Origin: JAOABV01 sp039801465
GTDB taxonomy: Bacteria; Hydrothermota; Tepidihabitantia; Tepidihabitantales; CAIPLT01
Assembly: GCA_039801465.1 (NCBI GenBank)
Contig: JBDRUT010000030.1
Span: 1-22,022 of the forward strand
DNA length: 22,022 nt
Direction of reading: 5' to 3'
The position numbers were made by a program, and so were the translations under genes. Positions 1 to 9,019 of the stretch are shown here, in pieces. How positions within the stretch are numbered: the stretch's first letter is position 1; every line of letters starts with the position of its first letter. The notes under the pieces were generated by a model. It was not told the origin of the DNA and ran no database searches. It worked only from the letters and a program-made list of their open reading frames with translations.

Positions 1-1
1 T

Positions 2-259
2 AAATACTTCTTCGGTTTTTGGTTCTAAGATAGCGGTTGGTGTTACTGGTAGCCAAAAACCAATAAAACCGAGCATATCACTTGATGCAATCTTACCAAT
101 TGCGGATTGAACTACAGTTACTTGACTTTGATAATTACTGGAACTAATCACTCCACCGCCATTACTAAAAACATTCCAATCACAACGATATTGAGCAATA
201 AGCAAATTAATACTTAAGAATATTAATAAAACACCTCCAATATAATATTTATACTTCAT
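2..259 (-). CDS. Secreted protein of unknown function, 5' part (C-terminus beyond window edge)
   Basis: The reading frame is open from an ATG at 259 to the window edge (86 codons), so the 3' part is missing. A strong Shine-Dalgarno AAGGAG lies at 264-269. Residues 1-22 form a Sec signal peptide: a Lys/Tyr start, then a hydrophobic core (GGVLLIFLSINLLIA) and a cut site near AQ. The mature start has Gly/Ser-rich beta-type text (FSNGGGVISSSNY, then GFIGFW). I know this pattern from the N-termini of small secreted proteins with a C-terminal sorting domain, in which 'GGG..SS.NY....S.G' precedes 'GF'. The sorting domain itself would lie outside the window, so this placement is inferred. The function is unknown. 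Confidence 0.72.
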   Translation of the reverse strand, partial: MKYKYYIGGVLLIFLSINLLIAQYRCDWNVFSNGGGVISSSNYQSQVTVVQSAIGKIASSDMLGFIGFWLPVTPTAILEPKTEEVF

Positions 260-270
260 AAATTCTCCTT

Positions 271-456
271 TTATACTATAAAGTCTTGTCTAATTTCTTT
301 CATAATTTCGGGCAATGTCTTCAATATAAAAAACTCCATTATGATTTTAGAAAAATTCAAATTATTAAATGGACATAATCTACCGCCTCCTCTTATCTGA
401 ATTGTATTATGATTTAAGATTTTTGTAATATCCCAAATGAATTCGGATTTTCTCAT
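271..456 (-). CDS. Doubtful 61-codon ORF, unrecognised
   Basis: An open frame from ATG 456 ends 11 nt before the start of the secreted-protein gene, so the two could be co-transcribed. There is no convincing Shine-Dalgarno site. An overlapping frame begins at a nearby ATG (MSDYEKIRIHLGYY...) and stops after about 19 codons, which makes either choice doubtful. The text (MRKSEFIWDITKIL... then ILKTLPEIMKEIRQDFIV) has a plausible helical C-terminal half but matches no family I recognise. It could be a remnant of a decayed gene or chance in AT-rich DNA. Confidence 0.2.
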   Translation of the reverse strand: MRKSEFIWDITKILNHNTIQIRGGGRLCPFNNLNFSKIIMEFFILKTLPEIMKEIRQDFIV

Positions 457-949
457 AATCCGACATCACCGCTAATTTTATATTATAATTGTAAATAAAA
501 ACTTACTTCGTACAGGCAGTAAGATTACAATATAATATAAAATTATATACCTAAATAATATTACAAAAAAAATATTTTTAATGTCAAGTATTTTTTTGCA
601 GAAAACAAAACCACTGTTTATAATATTTTAATAATTAAAAATTCGGTAAACCTTTAAGGTTATATTAAAAGATTAAAGAATTAAATATTAAAAGTAATAT
701 GGACTCGTTACTATTAATTCTAAAATTTTATAAGAGTATATTTTTACTCTGGATATTCTCCTTATGATCGAAATTCCAAATAAAGTCCAAAATTAAAATT
801 GTTTCATTTGGTAATTGTGCTAAAAGTCGTAATTGCATATTTATTGATATGATTATTTAGAGATTCTCATATTTAAATCTTTTTGAATCTGAGTAGTCTT
901 GCGCCTTTATCTTCTTATAAAAACAGAACTACTTTTGGGGATGCTACCG
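457..949. other. AT-rich intergenic stretch without a recognisable gene
   Basis: I see no ORF with a ribosome site here and no RNA gene. The stretch contains short inverted repeats: AGAGTA/TACTCT with a 6-nt loop near 733-750, and AGATTC/GAATCT near 861-890. These could take part in ending transcription of the TPR gene, which stops at 950. Neither has a GC-rich stem with a U-tract, so I do not call a terminator. Confidence 0.5.
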
Positions 950-3403
950 TCAGTCTTTTAATCTTTCCTGAATTTGTTCCAGTTTATTTTGGGCAGAAAT
1001 ACGCAATCGTTCATCTTCGGATTCTTTAAGACATCGTTCATAAAATTCTTTGGCTCTTTGCCAATTTTTTAATTCGCTGGCGACATTACCTGCTTCATAT
1101 AATGTTATTCCCAACATTGCTGTATTCTTTTCCTGACGGTATAAATTATAGGCAGTAATATAATAATTTAATGCTTCATTCGATTTGCCTCTTTTCCGGT
1201 AAATCGTTCCTAATCGAAAGTAACCATCGCCAGATTTTCCGATTTTGTCCAATGCCTCAGTTATTGCTTTTTCGGCTAATGAATATTTACCTAATTCAAC
1301 ATAATAATCTGATAACTCAAAATAGATATCTTTAAGCATTATTGAATTCGGATATTTTTGTTTGAATCTTTCTAAGATTTTAATGGCTTCGTCGATTCTT
1401 CCTAAATTATAATAGGATTTTGCTAATCTCCAATGAGCGATTTCGTCTTCTTCGGCATAAGGAAATTCGCTAATTAGCCAGTTATAAAAAACTAAAGCAC
1501 TATCATATCGTGTTTGGGAATAATATAGTTCAGCAACTGCTGATAATGGCTTAAATAAAATTCCTGCTTTAGGAAATTCCTGAATTATCCTTAAATAATT
1601 ATCAATTGCTTTATTAGTATCTCCTAAAAGTGCATAACTTTGTGCTTTCTCAATTTCAGCCGATAAGATAAAACCTGAGATAGTATCTAAGATTCTAACC
1701 TTTTCCAATTCAACTATTGCTGAATCTAATTTATTATCCAAATAATAACGATGTCCAATTTCATATTGGACTTGAGCGCGATTATAAGATTGGGGATATT
1801 TTCCTAAATATGATTTCAACATAGTAATCGAATCTGAATAGACACCTTGTTTCAAATATACTAATTCTCGATTATATCTTACTAAATCAAGAAGCGTATC
1901 TGAACTGATTTTCTCGGCTAAGTTATAAAAATCAACTGCTCGCTCAAGACTATCAAGAGCAAAATAGGCATCAGCAATTCCTTTCAAAGCATAACCATAC
2001 AAACTACTTTGATTTATTGCAGAAAAATGATGAATCGCATAATGATAATTTTGATTCTGAATACCAATTTGTCCCAATAGATAATGAATTTCAAAAACAT
2101 CTTCTGTTTCAGGAAATTCTCTGAGATATTGTTCTCCGTAATACTGGGCTTTATTATGATTTGTTAATTTATAATAACCATTAGTCAAATTGAATAAGGC
2201 TATCTTACGAAAGCGCGAATGGGGAAAATCTTTCAAGAACTTCTCGTAAATTGATGTCGCTTCTATGTAATTTTTTTCCTGATATAAAATGGTGGCTAAG
2301 TTAAATGTTGCTTCTTCAATTAAAAGACTATCAGTATATGTGGCGAGTAATCTCCGATAGGCTCTTTTGGCTTGAGTTAATTTATTTTGTATATGATAAA
2401 TCTTTCCTAAATTATACAGTGCCCAAGCACTTAAAGATGTATTAGGAAAATTCGTAACTACAGAGTCAAAATATTGCAAAGATTTTTCATATTGATTTAA
2501 TTTGAGATTCGCAACACCGATTCTAAAATATGTTTGGGCTTTTAGCTCATCAAAGGTATCCAATTTTATGTTATTAAACTCATTAATTGCTTTCTTGAAA
2601 TCCTTCTTTTCTAAATATAGCGTTCCCAAGACTAATTTGATTTTATTTTGTAATTCAATGTCTGACACATTGAGATTTTTTAAGGTATTAATACTTTGTT
2701 CCTTGTTGTTAGTCAAATAGTAGGTTAGCCCTAATAAGAAAAAAAGTTCTGAGATTGTTCGGGGATTTGTGATTTCTGACTTTTTTGCAATTGCCAAGTT
2801 AAAATATCTTTCAGCCAATTCCATGTTTTGACTACTCAAGGCAGAAGCGCCAATAAAAAATGGTAACTCTTTAGGTTGCAATTCGGCTTTTATCCGACTC
2901 TCATAATTGATAAAACAATTTAACGCGTCGGCATATCTTGCAATGCGATATAAAGCAATACCGTAGTAAAAAAGAAAATCTGGTTCCGGATTCTGATGAT
3001 ATTGGATAATTTTATCGAAATATTCAACGGCTTGTTCATTATTGTTATGTTCAAGAAAAGTTCGCCCTAACCAATAACAGGCGACAGATTTTTTAACACT
3101 ATCATCTGCAACTTTTAATGCTTTTTGAAAATACTTTTGTGCCGAAGTAAATTTTTGTGAATAAAAATCTGCTTTGCCGATTAGTAATAACTTGTCAAAA
3201 TCAAAAAAATCGCTCGGCCGGTTGGTAAGATTTAAGTTTGATAGTGCCCTAAATTTATTAAACTCTCTTTGATTATAGAACAAATTAATATTATTAGCCA
3301 ATATAGTATTAAAAAATCCTAAAATTACTATTAATAAAAACAGCGTATCATGAAGAATTTTCTGTTTTTGACAATCAAACTTATTTTTAGATGTTTCTGT
3401 CAT
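950..3403 (-). CDS. Exported TPR-repeat protein (817 aa)
   Basis: Residues 1-14 are polar, 19-36 are hydrophobic (TLFLLIVILGFFNTILA), and the rest is soluble, so the protein is exported or anchored by a signal anchor. From about residue 55 to 815 it is almost wholly tandem TPR-type helical hairpins. Typical motifs are 'A.YWLGRTFLEHNNNEQAVEYFDKII', 'ALYNLGKIYHIQNKLTQAKRAY' and 'RLAKSYYNLGRIDEAIKILERF'. The spacing resembles BamD/YbgF-like periplasmic TPR proteins. TPR arrays are protein-binding scaffolds, and many-TPR proteins of this size are common in FCB-type envelopes, but nothing here names the partner. Start: ATG 3403, with only a weak GAGAG upstream and no later Met before the hydrophobic segment. 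The gene is probably monocistronic and divergent from the ETF operon. Confidence 0.85.
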   Translation of the reverse strand: MTETSKNKFDCQKQKILHDTLFLLIVILGFFNTILANNINLFYNQREFNKFRALSNLNLTNRPSDFFDFDKLLLIGKADFYSQKFTSAQKYFQKALKVADDSVKKSVACYWLGRTFLEHNNNEQAVEYFDKIIQYHQNPEPDFLFYYGIALYRIARYADALNCFINYESRIKAELQPKELPFFIGASALSSQNMELAERYFNLAIAKKSEITNPRTISELFFLLGLTYYLTNNKEQSINTLKNLNVSDIELQNKIKLVLGTLYLEKKDFKKAINEFNNIKLDTFDELKAQTYFRIGVANLKLNQYEKSLQYFDSVVTNFPNTSLSAWALYNLGKIYHIQNKLTQAKRAYRRLLATYTDSLLIEEATFNLATILYQEKNYIEATSIYEKFLKDFPHSRFRKIALFNLTNGYYKLTNHNKAQYYGEQYLREFPETEDVFEIHYLLGQIGIQNQNYHYAIHHFSAINQSSLYGYALKGIADAYFALDSLERAVDFYNLAEKISSDTLLDLVRYNRELVYLKQGVYSDSITMLKSYLGKYPQSYNRAQVQYEIGHRYYLDNKLDSAIVELEKVRILDTISGFILSAEIEKAQSYALLGDTNKAIDNYLRIIQEFPKAGILFKPLSAVAELYYSQTRYDSALVFYNWLISEFPYAEEDEIAHWRLAKSYYNLGRIDEAIKILERFKQKYPNSIMLKDIYFELSDYYVELGKYSLAEKAITEALDKIGKSGDGYFRLGTIYRKRGKSNEALNYYITAYNLYRQEKNTAMLGITLYEAGNVASELKNWQRAKEFYERCLKESEDERLRISAQNKLEQIQERLKD

Positions 3404-3578
3404 GCTCTCGTTTGTAAATCATCAATGTTATTAACTTCATTTTGTTATACTAAATAAATCTGAAATTCTGTTTGAAGCTTGATTAAAAGTATAAAACTTT
3501 TACTAACTTCGTCAAGGTCTTGATGCCAGCTAATTATCTTTTTACAGATTCTTTAATTTATGGTTCCAGACAATAATA

Positions 3579-3606
3579 TTGATTTTTATATATTTTTTAA
3601 TATAAT
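3579..3606 (+). promoter_or_regulatory. Sigma70-type promoter of the etfBA operon
   Basis: TTGATT (3579-3584) is followed after 16 nt by a perfect TATAAT (3601-3606). The start point would be near 3613, leaving a leader of about 77 nt before the GTG start at 3690. The surroundings are very AT-rich, so chance matches are possible. The hexamer pair is the best in the 286-nt divergent gap. Confidence 0.55.
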
Positions 3607-3689
3607 TCTTAATCATTATTTTAAATATGTATAAAATAAATACGGAAATTAATTTTACACAATTATGAAATAATCAGAAAGGAGTTTTT

Positions 3690-4472
3690 GTGGATATCGT
3701 AGTCTGTCTTAAAATGGTCCCGGACACTTCAGAAACTGAAGTTCGGGTCGATAGTTCAGGAAAAGATATTCTCAAAGTTAGATTAATTTATACGACAAAT
3801 GAAGCTGATAATTATGCTTTGGAATCAGCATTATTATTAAAAGAAAAATCTGGTGGTACGATAACATTAATCACAGTTGGTGAACCAAAGTCTGATGAGA
3901 TTCTCCGAATGGGCTTGGCAAAAGGTGCTGACAGGGCAATTCGACTGACCGACAGTCTATTTGAAAAAGGTGATGCCTGGGTTACGGCTAAGGCACTCTA
4001 TTATGCAATCTCTCAGATTAAATACGATTTAATCTTAACTGGCTGTATTGCAACTGATGATGGGTATTCTCAGATTGGACCAACTTTAGCAGCATTGCTT
4101 AATATTCCTTCAGCTGCCTATGTCAATAAAATTGAAGTTGTTGACAATTTTAAATTAAGAGTTGACCGGGAATTAGAAGGTGGTATTTTAGAAAAGAAAG
4201 AAATTCCGTTACCGGCATTATTAACAATCCAGACCGGCATCAATACTCCCCGTTATCCTTCAATTATTGGTATTAAAAAAGCCGCAGCAAAACCAATTGA
4301 AGTTTGGGATGCCAAAAAGTTAAATATTGACCCCAATTCATTTGAAAGTTTGGTCGAACTGGAAAAAATGTATCATCCCATTGTAGAATCTAAAGCCGAG
4401 TTTATTACTGGTAGCGAAGACGAAATTTCAGCAAAATTAACTGATATCATCAAAGAAAAGGTGGGATTATGA
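3690..4472 (+). CDS. etfB: Electron transfer flavoprotein beta subunit
   Basis: This is a 260-aa EtfB/FixA protein of normal length. With EtfA it forms the cytoplasmic heterodimer that takes electrons from flavin dehydrogenases. The ETF-beta signature is clear at residues 156-198: VDRELEGGILEKK, then LPALLTIQTGINTPRYPS. The nucleotide-binding segment ATDDGYSQIGP (121-131) matches the D.D..Q.GP loop that binds AMP, or FAD in bifurcating ETFs. Which cofactor is held here cannot be read from sequence alone. The start is GTG 3690, fixed by AAAGGAG at 3678-3684 with 5-nt spacing. The stop overlaps the etfA start by 4 nt (ATGA), which indicates translational coupling. A linked dehydrogenase gene is not in the window. 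Confidence 0.95.
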   Translation: MDIVVCLKMVPDTSETEVRVDSSGKDILKVRLIYTTNEADNYALESALLLKEKSGGTITLITVGEPKSDEILRMGLAKGADRAIRLTDSLFEKGDAWVTAKALYYAISQIKYDLILTGCIATDDGYSQIGPTLAALLNIPSAAYVNKIEVVDNFKLRVDRELEGGILEKKEIPLPALLTIQTGINTPRYPSIIGIKKAAAKPIEVWDAKKLNIDPNSFESLVELEKMYHPIVESKAEFITGSEDEISAKLTDIIKEKVGL

Positions 4473-5479
4473 ATAAAGATATGTCCTTATCGTCAATTGC
4501 GGTCTTAATTGAACACCGAGAAAAACAGATAAAAGATATCAGTTATGAAATGCTGACATTAGCACATAAAATTGCGAAAATACAAGGATTAGAGATTACT
4601 AGTATTATTTTGAGCGATAACTGTCAATCAATTGCGGATACGATTAAAAGTTATTGTCACAATATAATTTGTGTTGAAGATAAGTTGTTAGAACATTTTA
4701 ACACACAGCTCTATCTACCAATTCTATCAGATATAATCGTAAAGACTCATCCCCTATTAACTATGATTGGTCATACTGGGTTTGGAACTGATTTGGCGCC
4801 TTATTTGGCTGGTTCGCTTTCAATGCCACTTATAACTGATATTTTCGACCTCGAAATCAGTCCAGAAAAATTACTAGTGCGTCGTTCAATGTATGGTGGA
4901 AAAGTTACTGCTGAATTTATCAGCAAGAAACGACCCGCAATGGTTACAGTTCGGAGTGGTTCTTTTGAGAAGGTGTTTGCATTAAGTTCAGCAATACCTA
5001 ACCTGTCCGCCAATATTCAAAAACTTTCTTTTACTATTGACCCAACGATTCCGGAAAAATTTAAATTCTTGGGATATGGTGAAGTGCCGACAACTGGGAT
5101 TGATATTACTAAAGCCGATATTATTGTTGCGGTTGGTCGTGGTATTAAAGAACAAAAGAATTTAGCAATGATCGAAAATTTTGCTAATGATATTGGCGCA
5201 ACGATTGCTTGCACTCGACCAATTATTGACGCTGGTTGGCTACCTAAAGACCGTCAAGTTGGTTCTTCAGGAAAAACCGTCAAACCCAAACTCTATATCG
5301 CATTAGGGATTTCCGGTGCTTTTCAACATATCAGCGGAATGAAGAATTCGGAAACCATTATTGCAGTTAACAAAGACCCAGAAGCACCTATCTTCTCCGT
5401 TGCCCATTACGGTGTTGTTGGTGACTTACTAAAAATCGTTCCTCTGTTAGCAACAAAAATAAAAGAATTAAAATCATAA
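4469..5479 (+). CDS. etfA: Electron transfer flavoprotein alpha subunit
   Basis: This is a 336-aa EtfA/FixB protein. The N-terminal half (about 8-190) is the alpha/beta domain that packs on EtfB. The C-terminal half is the FAD domain, with VGRGI at 222-226, the segment TRPIIDAGWLP at 249-259, QVGSSGKT at 263-270, and the PROSITE-type ETF-alpha signature at 275-301 (LYIALGISGAFQHISG, then ETIIAVNKD). In the signature a Phe (F286) sits where Ile or Val is usual, a mild change. No N-terminal ferredoxin extension is present. The start ATG 4469 overlaps the etfB stop. The gene belongs to the same operon as etfB and the Fe-S protein 45 nt downstream. Confidence 0.95.
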   Translation: MNKDMSLSSIAVLIEHREKQIKDISYEMLTLAHKIAKIQGLEITSIILSDNCQSIADTIKSYCHNIICVEDKLLEHFNTQLYLPILSDIIVKTHPLLTMIGHTGFGTDLAPYLAGSLSMPLITDIFDLEISPEKLLVRRSMYGGKVTAEFISKKRPAMVTVRSGSFEKVFALSSAIPNLSANIQKLSFTIDPTIPEKFKFLGYGEVPTTGIDITKADIIVAVGRGIKEQKNLAMIENFANDIGATIACTRPIIDAGWLPKDRQVGSSGKTVKPKLYIALGISGAFQHISGMKNSETIIAVNKDPEAPIFSVAHYGVVGDLLKIVPLLATKIKELKS

Positions 5480-5524
5480 AGATAAATTGCGCTAAATTTT
5501 CACTTAAAATAAGATAAAAATTAT

Positions 5525-6700
5525 ATGAATATCATTACTATCTCTAAAGAGATTCGGGATGCGATTATCGAACTTGGCGCCACTGATGCTTATAAATGTT
5601 ATCAGTGTGGTATGTGCACAGCTTTATGTCCTTGGTTTCAGATTGAAAAGGTTGATTTTCTTGTCAATCGGATTCCGCACAATGTCAAACTCGGCAATGT
5701 TATGGCAAGTGACGACAAAATAGAAATTGAAAAAGAAGTTGCAGAACTTTTCCGTTGTGTCGGCTGTGATAATTGTTATGCTTATTGTCCCCGTGGTGTC
5801 AATATCGGTGATATTGTTCGGGCTATTCGCCGACTTCTAATTGATTATGAAGCCATTCCGAAAAATCTCAAAGATATCGTTACCAAAATATATAGTTCAG
5901 GAAATCCCCAAGGCGAACTTTCTGAAAAAAGAAATAGCTGGGCAAATAAATTTAATATCCCTTTATATCGTTCTGATTTAGAATATGCTTATTTTGCCTG
6001 TTGTATACCTGCCTATGATGTCCAAATCAGAAAAATCGCTGATGCAACTACTAAATTGCTAAAATCGGCGAATGTCTCATTTGGTTTAGTTAGTGATGAA
6101 GTATTCTGCTGTTGCGAGGTGATACGCAATATCGGTGCGGAAAAAGTCTTTACCGAAATTGCCAATAATAATATCAATGCCTTAAAAAAACAAGGCGTCA
6201 AAAAATTACTGGTCACTTCACCCCATTGTTATACTGCTTATAAAAATGACTATCAGGAATTGGGATGCGATTTTGAAGTTATTCACACCTCACAACTTTT
6301 TTACCAACTAATTCAGGAAAAGAAAATTATTCCTTCTAAGCCAATAAAAAAGAAGGTCGTATATCATGACCCTTGTACTCTTGGTCGGCAGAATAATATT
6401 TATGAAGAACCCAGAATTATATTAAAAAGTATTCCCGAATTGGAATTATTAGAAATAGAAAATTTCACAAGAAAAGATAGTGTTTGTTGTGGAGCTGGTA
6501 GTGGTGGATTATGGATGGATTGGCAAAAAGGTGAGCGAATGTCTGATATTCGGGTAAAACAAGCGCTTGACAGCGGTGCGGAAATTTTAGCTGTTGCCTG
6601 TCCTTATTGTATGATAATGTTTGAAGACAGCATTAAGACAATGGATGTAAATTTAGAAATAAAAGATATTTCTGAACTTCTTACTGAATCATTAATCTAA
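5525..6700 (+). CDS. HdrC-HdrB-like fused Fe-S oxidoreductase (two 4Fe-4S, two CCG domains)
   Basis: The 391-aa soluble protein has an HdrC-like N-terminus with two [4Fe-4S] motifs, C25-C28-C31-C35 (CYQCGMCTALCPW) and C78-C81-C84-C88 (CVGCDNCYAYCPRG). An HdrB/GlpC-type C-terminus with two cysteine-rich CCG domains follows. CCG domain 1 is C159-C160, C195-C196-C197 and C235. Its last motif is SPHC instead of C..C, as in many GlpC/LutA relatives. CCG domain 2 is complete: C284, C321-C322 with GAG, and C359-P-Y-C362. There are no membrane segments, unlike the ETF:quinone-type DUF224 proteins of syntrophs. Its place behind etfBA implies that it takes electrons from, or gives them to, ETF. The natural acceptor (heterodisulfide, quinone or another Fe-S protein) is unknown. 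No good Shine-Dalgarno precedes ATG 5525. Confidence 0.88.
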   Translation: MNIITISKEIRDAIIELGATDAYKCYQCGMCTALCPWFQIEKVDFLVNRIPHNVKLGNVMASDDKIEIEKEVAELFRCVGCDNCYAYCPRGVNIGDIVRAIRRLLIDYEAIPKNLKDIVTKIYSSGNPQGELSEKRNSWANKFNIPLYRSDLEYAYFACCIPAYDVQIRKIADATTKLLKSANVSFGLVSDEVFCCCEVIRNIGAEKVFTEIANNNINALKKQGVKKLLVTSPHCYTAYKNDYQELGCDFEVIHTSQLFYQLIQEKKIIPSKPIKKKVVYHDPCTLGRQNNIYEEPRIILKSIPELELLEIENFTRKDSVCCGAGSGGLWMDWQKGERMSDIRVKQALDSGAEILAVACPYCMIMFEDSIKTMDVNLEIKDISELLTESLI

Positions 6701-6734
6701 GATTTATTGTTAATCGACGATATTAGATTAAAAT

Positions 6735-6761
6735 AAAAGGGTGGGAAATTCCCACCCTTTT
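6735..6761. terminator. Bidirectional Rho-independent terminator
   Basis: There is a perfect inverted repeat: AAAAGGGTGGGAA pairs with TTCCCACCCTTTT around one central base. A GC-rich stem core with A-tract and T-tract flanks lets it work on both strands. It lies between two convergent stops, 6700 on + (ETF/Fe-S operon) and 6793 on - (C25/Kelch operon), so it plausibly ends both. Confidence 0.92.
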
Positions 6762-6792
6762 TATTAAGCAGGTACGCCCTACTAAAATTTAA

Positions 6793-8904
6793 CTATTGAA
6801 TTATTAGTTTCATTTCCGTTTTGTATGTTGCAGTTTCATATTTCAAGAAGTATATACCGCTATTAAGATTTTCTGCAGAAAGTTTTGTGGTATATGTGCC
6901 AAGATTATGATATTCGTTAGTTATTGTCTCAATCATCTGACCAGATGCATTGTAGAGTTTAAGAGCAACTTTTCCTGCAACCGGCACTGTGTATTTGATG
7001 GTTGTAAGTTTGTTAAATGGATTAGGAGTAGCATCTATACTGAATGTCGAATTAGAAATCGGTAATTTAGAATTTTCCAGCACTTGAATATCTGATATTG
7101 GATTGTTAATTTTTGATTTTTCCGGTAATGGAGTATAGCACCACATCTCTTTAGAGTTTCCGCCTTTAAGTGCGTAAATGCTAATTCCTTTCACTGCTAA
7201 AGAACCACCTTGTTTCACTTTCTTTTTACCTGCACCTGCAGGAATCGTTTCTTTTGAGGTCCAGGAGTTAGAATTTACATCATATGCTCCAAAATCTTGC
7301 GTATTACCGCCTTTAAACGCATAGATTTTATCACCAAATAAAACTAATGCGGCACCGTCTTTAATTCCCTTATTAATTGTCTTTGGTGTTCCAAATTCGG
7401 CATCAGCCTTTTTAGTCCAAACGCCATTAGCATAAGCATAGAAGTGTTTTGTGTTATTTCCGACAAATGCGTAAATCATCTCGCCTTTAGAAACTAAAGC
7501 AGCGCCACCTTTAATTTTTTTACCGTCAGAAGTAATCAAATCCGTTTGCTGTGTCCAAGATGAATCAGTCGGATTATACATCCAGAATTCACTAGTATTT
7601 CCACCCTTAAATGCATAGATTAAACCATTATGAACAACCAATGCACCTCCGGATTTAACTTTTGAATTTGCAGTGCCAGTTGGAATGGATGGTCTTTGTA
7701 CCCATCGGTCTTCATCAGTAATATATGCCCAAAATTCAGTAGTATTTCCACCTTTGAATGCATATAATGTGCATCCTTTTGCCACCAGTGCACCACCACC
7801 TTTAACTCGTTTTTTATCAGATTTACCATTAGGTTTTAGTGCATATGGTATAGAACATTTTGTTGTCCAAGTTCCATTATCATAAGCAAAGAAATTCACT
7901 GAATTACCACCTTGAAATGCGTAAAGCACGCCTTCGTGACAGACTAAAGCACCGCCGTCTTTAACACCTTTCTTCCCAGGGGTTGTTGGCACTGACTCTT
8001 TAATTGCCCAACCAAATGGACTCAGAATAACACTAAAACTTTGAGCCGGAGAGAATTCGCTCCAATTTGTTGCAACATCTTGAGCGCGAATCTTCCACAC
8101 ATAAATTCCTTCAGCAAGTGTTGCCTCATAGTATGTATCGGTCGTCGTGATATCAACCACTTCATCTTTTGCATTAGTAACGACAAGATTATAATTAACT
8201 GCTTCCGGCACTGAATTCCAGTAAAATGTTATACTTGTGGTAGTAAAGATAGTATCATTTGGTGGCGAAACTAACGAAGGGGCTTCAGGCGGTGTAATAT
8301 CAATTGTAAATGACCTGGTGCTGATTGCACTCAAATTGCCAATACTATCTTGCGCTTGCACATCCCAATAATAGAGATTTTCATCCAAAGTTATCGGACA
8401 AGTGAAGACCGTATCCATAAATGTAGAATCAACAATAGGTATTGCACTGCCTTCAGGCGTGATTGTGATATGGAAATTTGCTGCGCCGCCAAGTAGATAC
8501 CAAATGAATGTTGGTGTTTGGGTATTGATTACCGCATCAGGTTCAGGAATTAATAAATCTGGACCTTTGAGTTGAACTCTTAATGACCAAACATCGCTCC
8601 AGGCACCTAATGGATTTTCCACCCGCACACGCCAATAATAGAGTGATTCAGGTAATGCCTGAAAATCCTGAATTGAGTCCTCAGAAATTGGGATGACCGT
8701 ATCAATTATTGGTGAAGCAAAGTCATCTGTTTCATCAACTTGCAGACGATATTCAATTGCGCCACTCTCGTCGGTCCAATCAAACCATGGGGTCGCATCA
8801 TAGATAATAAAACCATTCGTAGGAAAGAGTTGTGTCGGTTGAGCAATTAAGAGCGAGCACATCACCAATATTGCTATTGGTATTATTTTGTTTATTTTTA
8901 ACAT
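6793..8904 (-). CDS. Secreted FN3-like/Kelch-like propeller protein with C-terminal sorting domain (703 aa)
   Basis: A signal peptide covers residues 1-21 (PIAILVMCSLLIA). Three FN3-like domains follow at about 24-110, 112-202 and 205-292, with the 'P.F.W....GA..Y.L.V' and 'YYWRVRA.D....WS' patterns. Six Kelch-like blades lie at 297-593, each reading roughly 'KGGALV..G.IYAFKGGNT.EFW.Y.....W'. A T9SS type-A-like sorting domain covers 620-703 (ATPNPFNKLTTIKY, YNASGQMIETI, LNSGIYFLKYE). The protein should be exported and attached to or released at the cell surface. FN3 and propeller modules suggest binding to protein or glycan; no catalytic residues are evident. Start ATG 8904 has GGAGG 4 nt upstream. 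It is the last gene of a three-gene operon and a paralogue of the C-terminal third of the neighbour upstream. Confidence 0.88.
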   Translation of the reverse strand: MLKINKIIPIAILVMCSLLIAQPTQLFPTNGFIIYDATPWFDWTDESGAIEYRLQVDETDDFASPIIDTVIPISEDSIQDFQALPESLYYWRVRVENPLGAWSDVWSLRVQLKGPDLLIPEPDAVINTQTPTFIWYLLGGAANFHITITPEGSAIPIVDSTFMDTVFTCPITLDENLYYWDVQAQDSIGNLSAISTRSFTIDITPPEAPSLVSPPNDTIFTTTSITFYWNSVPEAVNYNLVVTNAKDEVVDITTTDTYYEATLAEGIYVWKIRAQDVATNWSEFSPAQSFSVILSPFGWAIKESVPTTPGKKGVKDGGALVCHEGVLYAFQGGNSVNFFAYDNGTWTTKCSIPYALKPNGKSDKKRVKGGGALVAKGCTLYAFKGGNTTEFWAYITDEDRWVQRPSIPTGTANSKVKSGGALVVHNGLIYAFKGGNTSEFWMYNPTDSSWTQQTDLITSDGKKIKGGAALVSKGEMIYAFVGNNTKHFYAYANGVWTKKADAEFGTPKTINKGIKDGAALVLFGDKIYAFKGGNTQDFGAYDVNSNSWTSKETIPAGAGKKKVKQGGSLAVKGISIYALKGGNSKEMWCYTPLPEKSKINNPISDIQVLENSKLPISNSTFSIDATPNPFNKLTTIKYTVPVAGKVALKLYNASGQMIETITNEYHNLGTYTTKLSAENLNSGIYFLKYETATYKTEMKLIIQ

Positions 8905-8920
8905 AATGCCTCCAATTTAT

Positions 8921-9016
8921 CCAGAATGGCACAATGCTGTAATTAACGAAATATGAAAGCATCGGGGCATTTTTAATTCCCGCAATTCTTTCATCTTCGT
9001 CTTTTCTGCCATCTGG
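8921..9016. repeat. 96-bp imperfect palindrome between operon genes
   Basis: Nested complementary arms run from outside inwards. CCAGAATGGCA (8921-8931) pairs with TGCCATCTGG (9007-9016) with one bulged base. CGAA (8947-8950) pairs with TTCG (8996-8999), ATGAAAG (8953-8959) with CTTTCAT (8988-8994), and CGGG (8963-8966) with CCCG (8979-8982) around a 12-nt loop. It begins 4 nt past the stop of the 1937-aa gene and ends 8 nt before the ribosome site of the 703-aa gene. It is either a REP/MITE-like repeat or an mRNA processing or stability hairpin. A 31-codon ORF can be read through it on the minus strand, but it has no ribosome site. Confidence 0.7.
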
Positions 9017-9019
9017 TAT

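Noticed and set aside
8912..9013. 31-codon ORF on the - strand between the 1937-aa and 703-aa genes
   Set aside because: It has no ribosome site and lies wholly within the palindromic element, which explains the sequence better.
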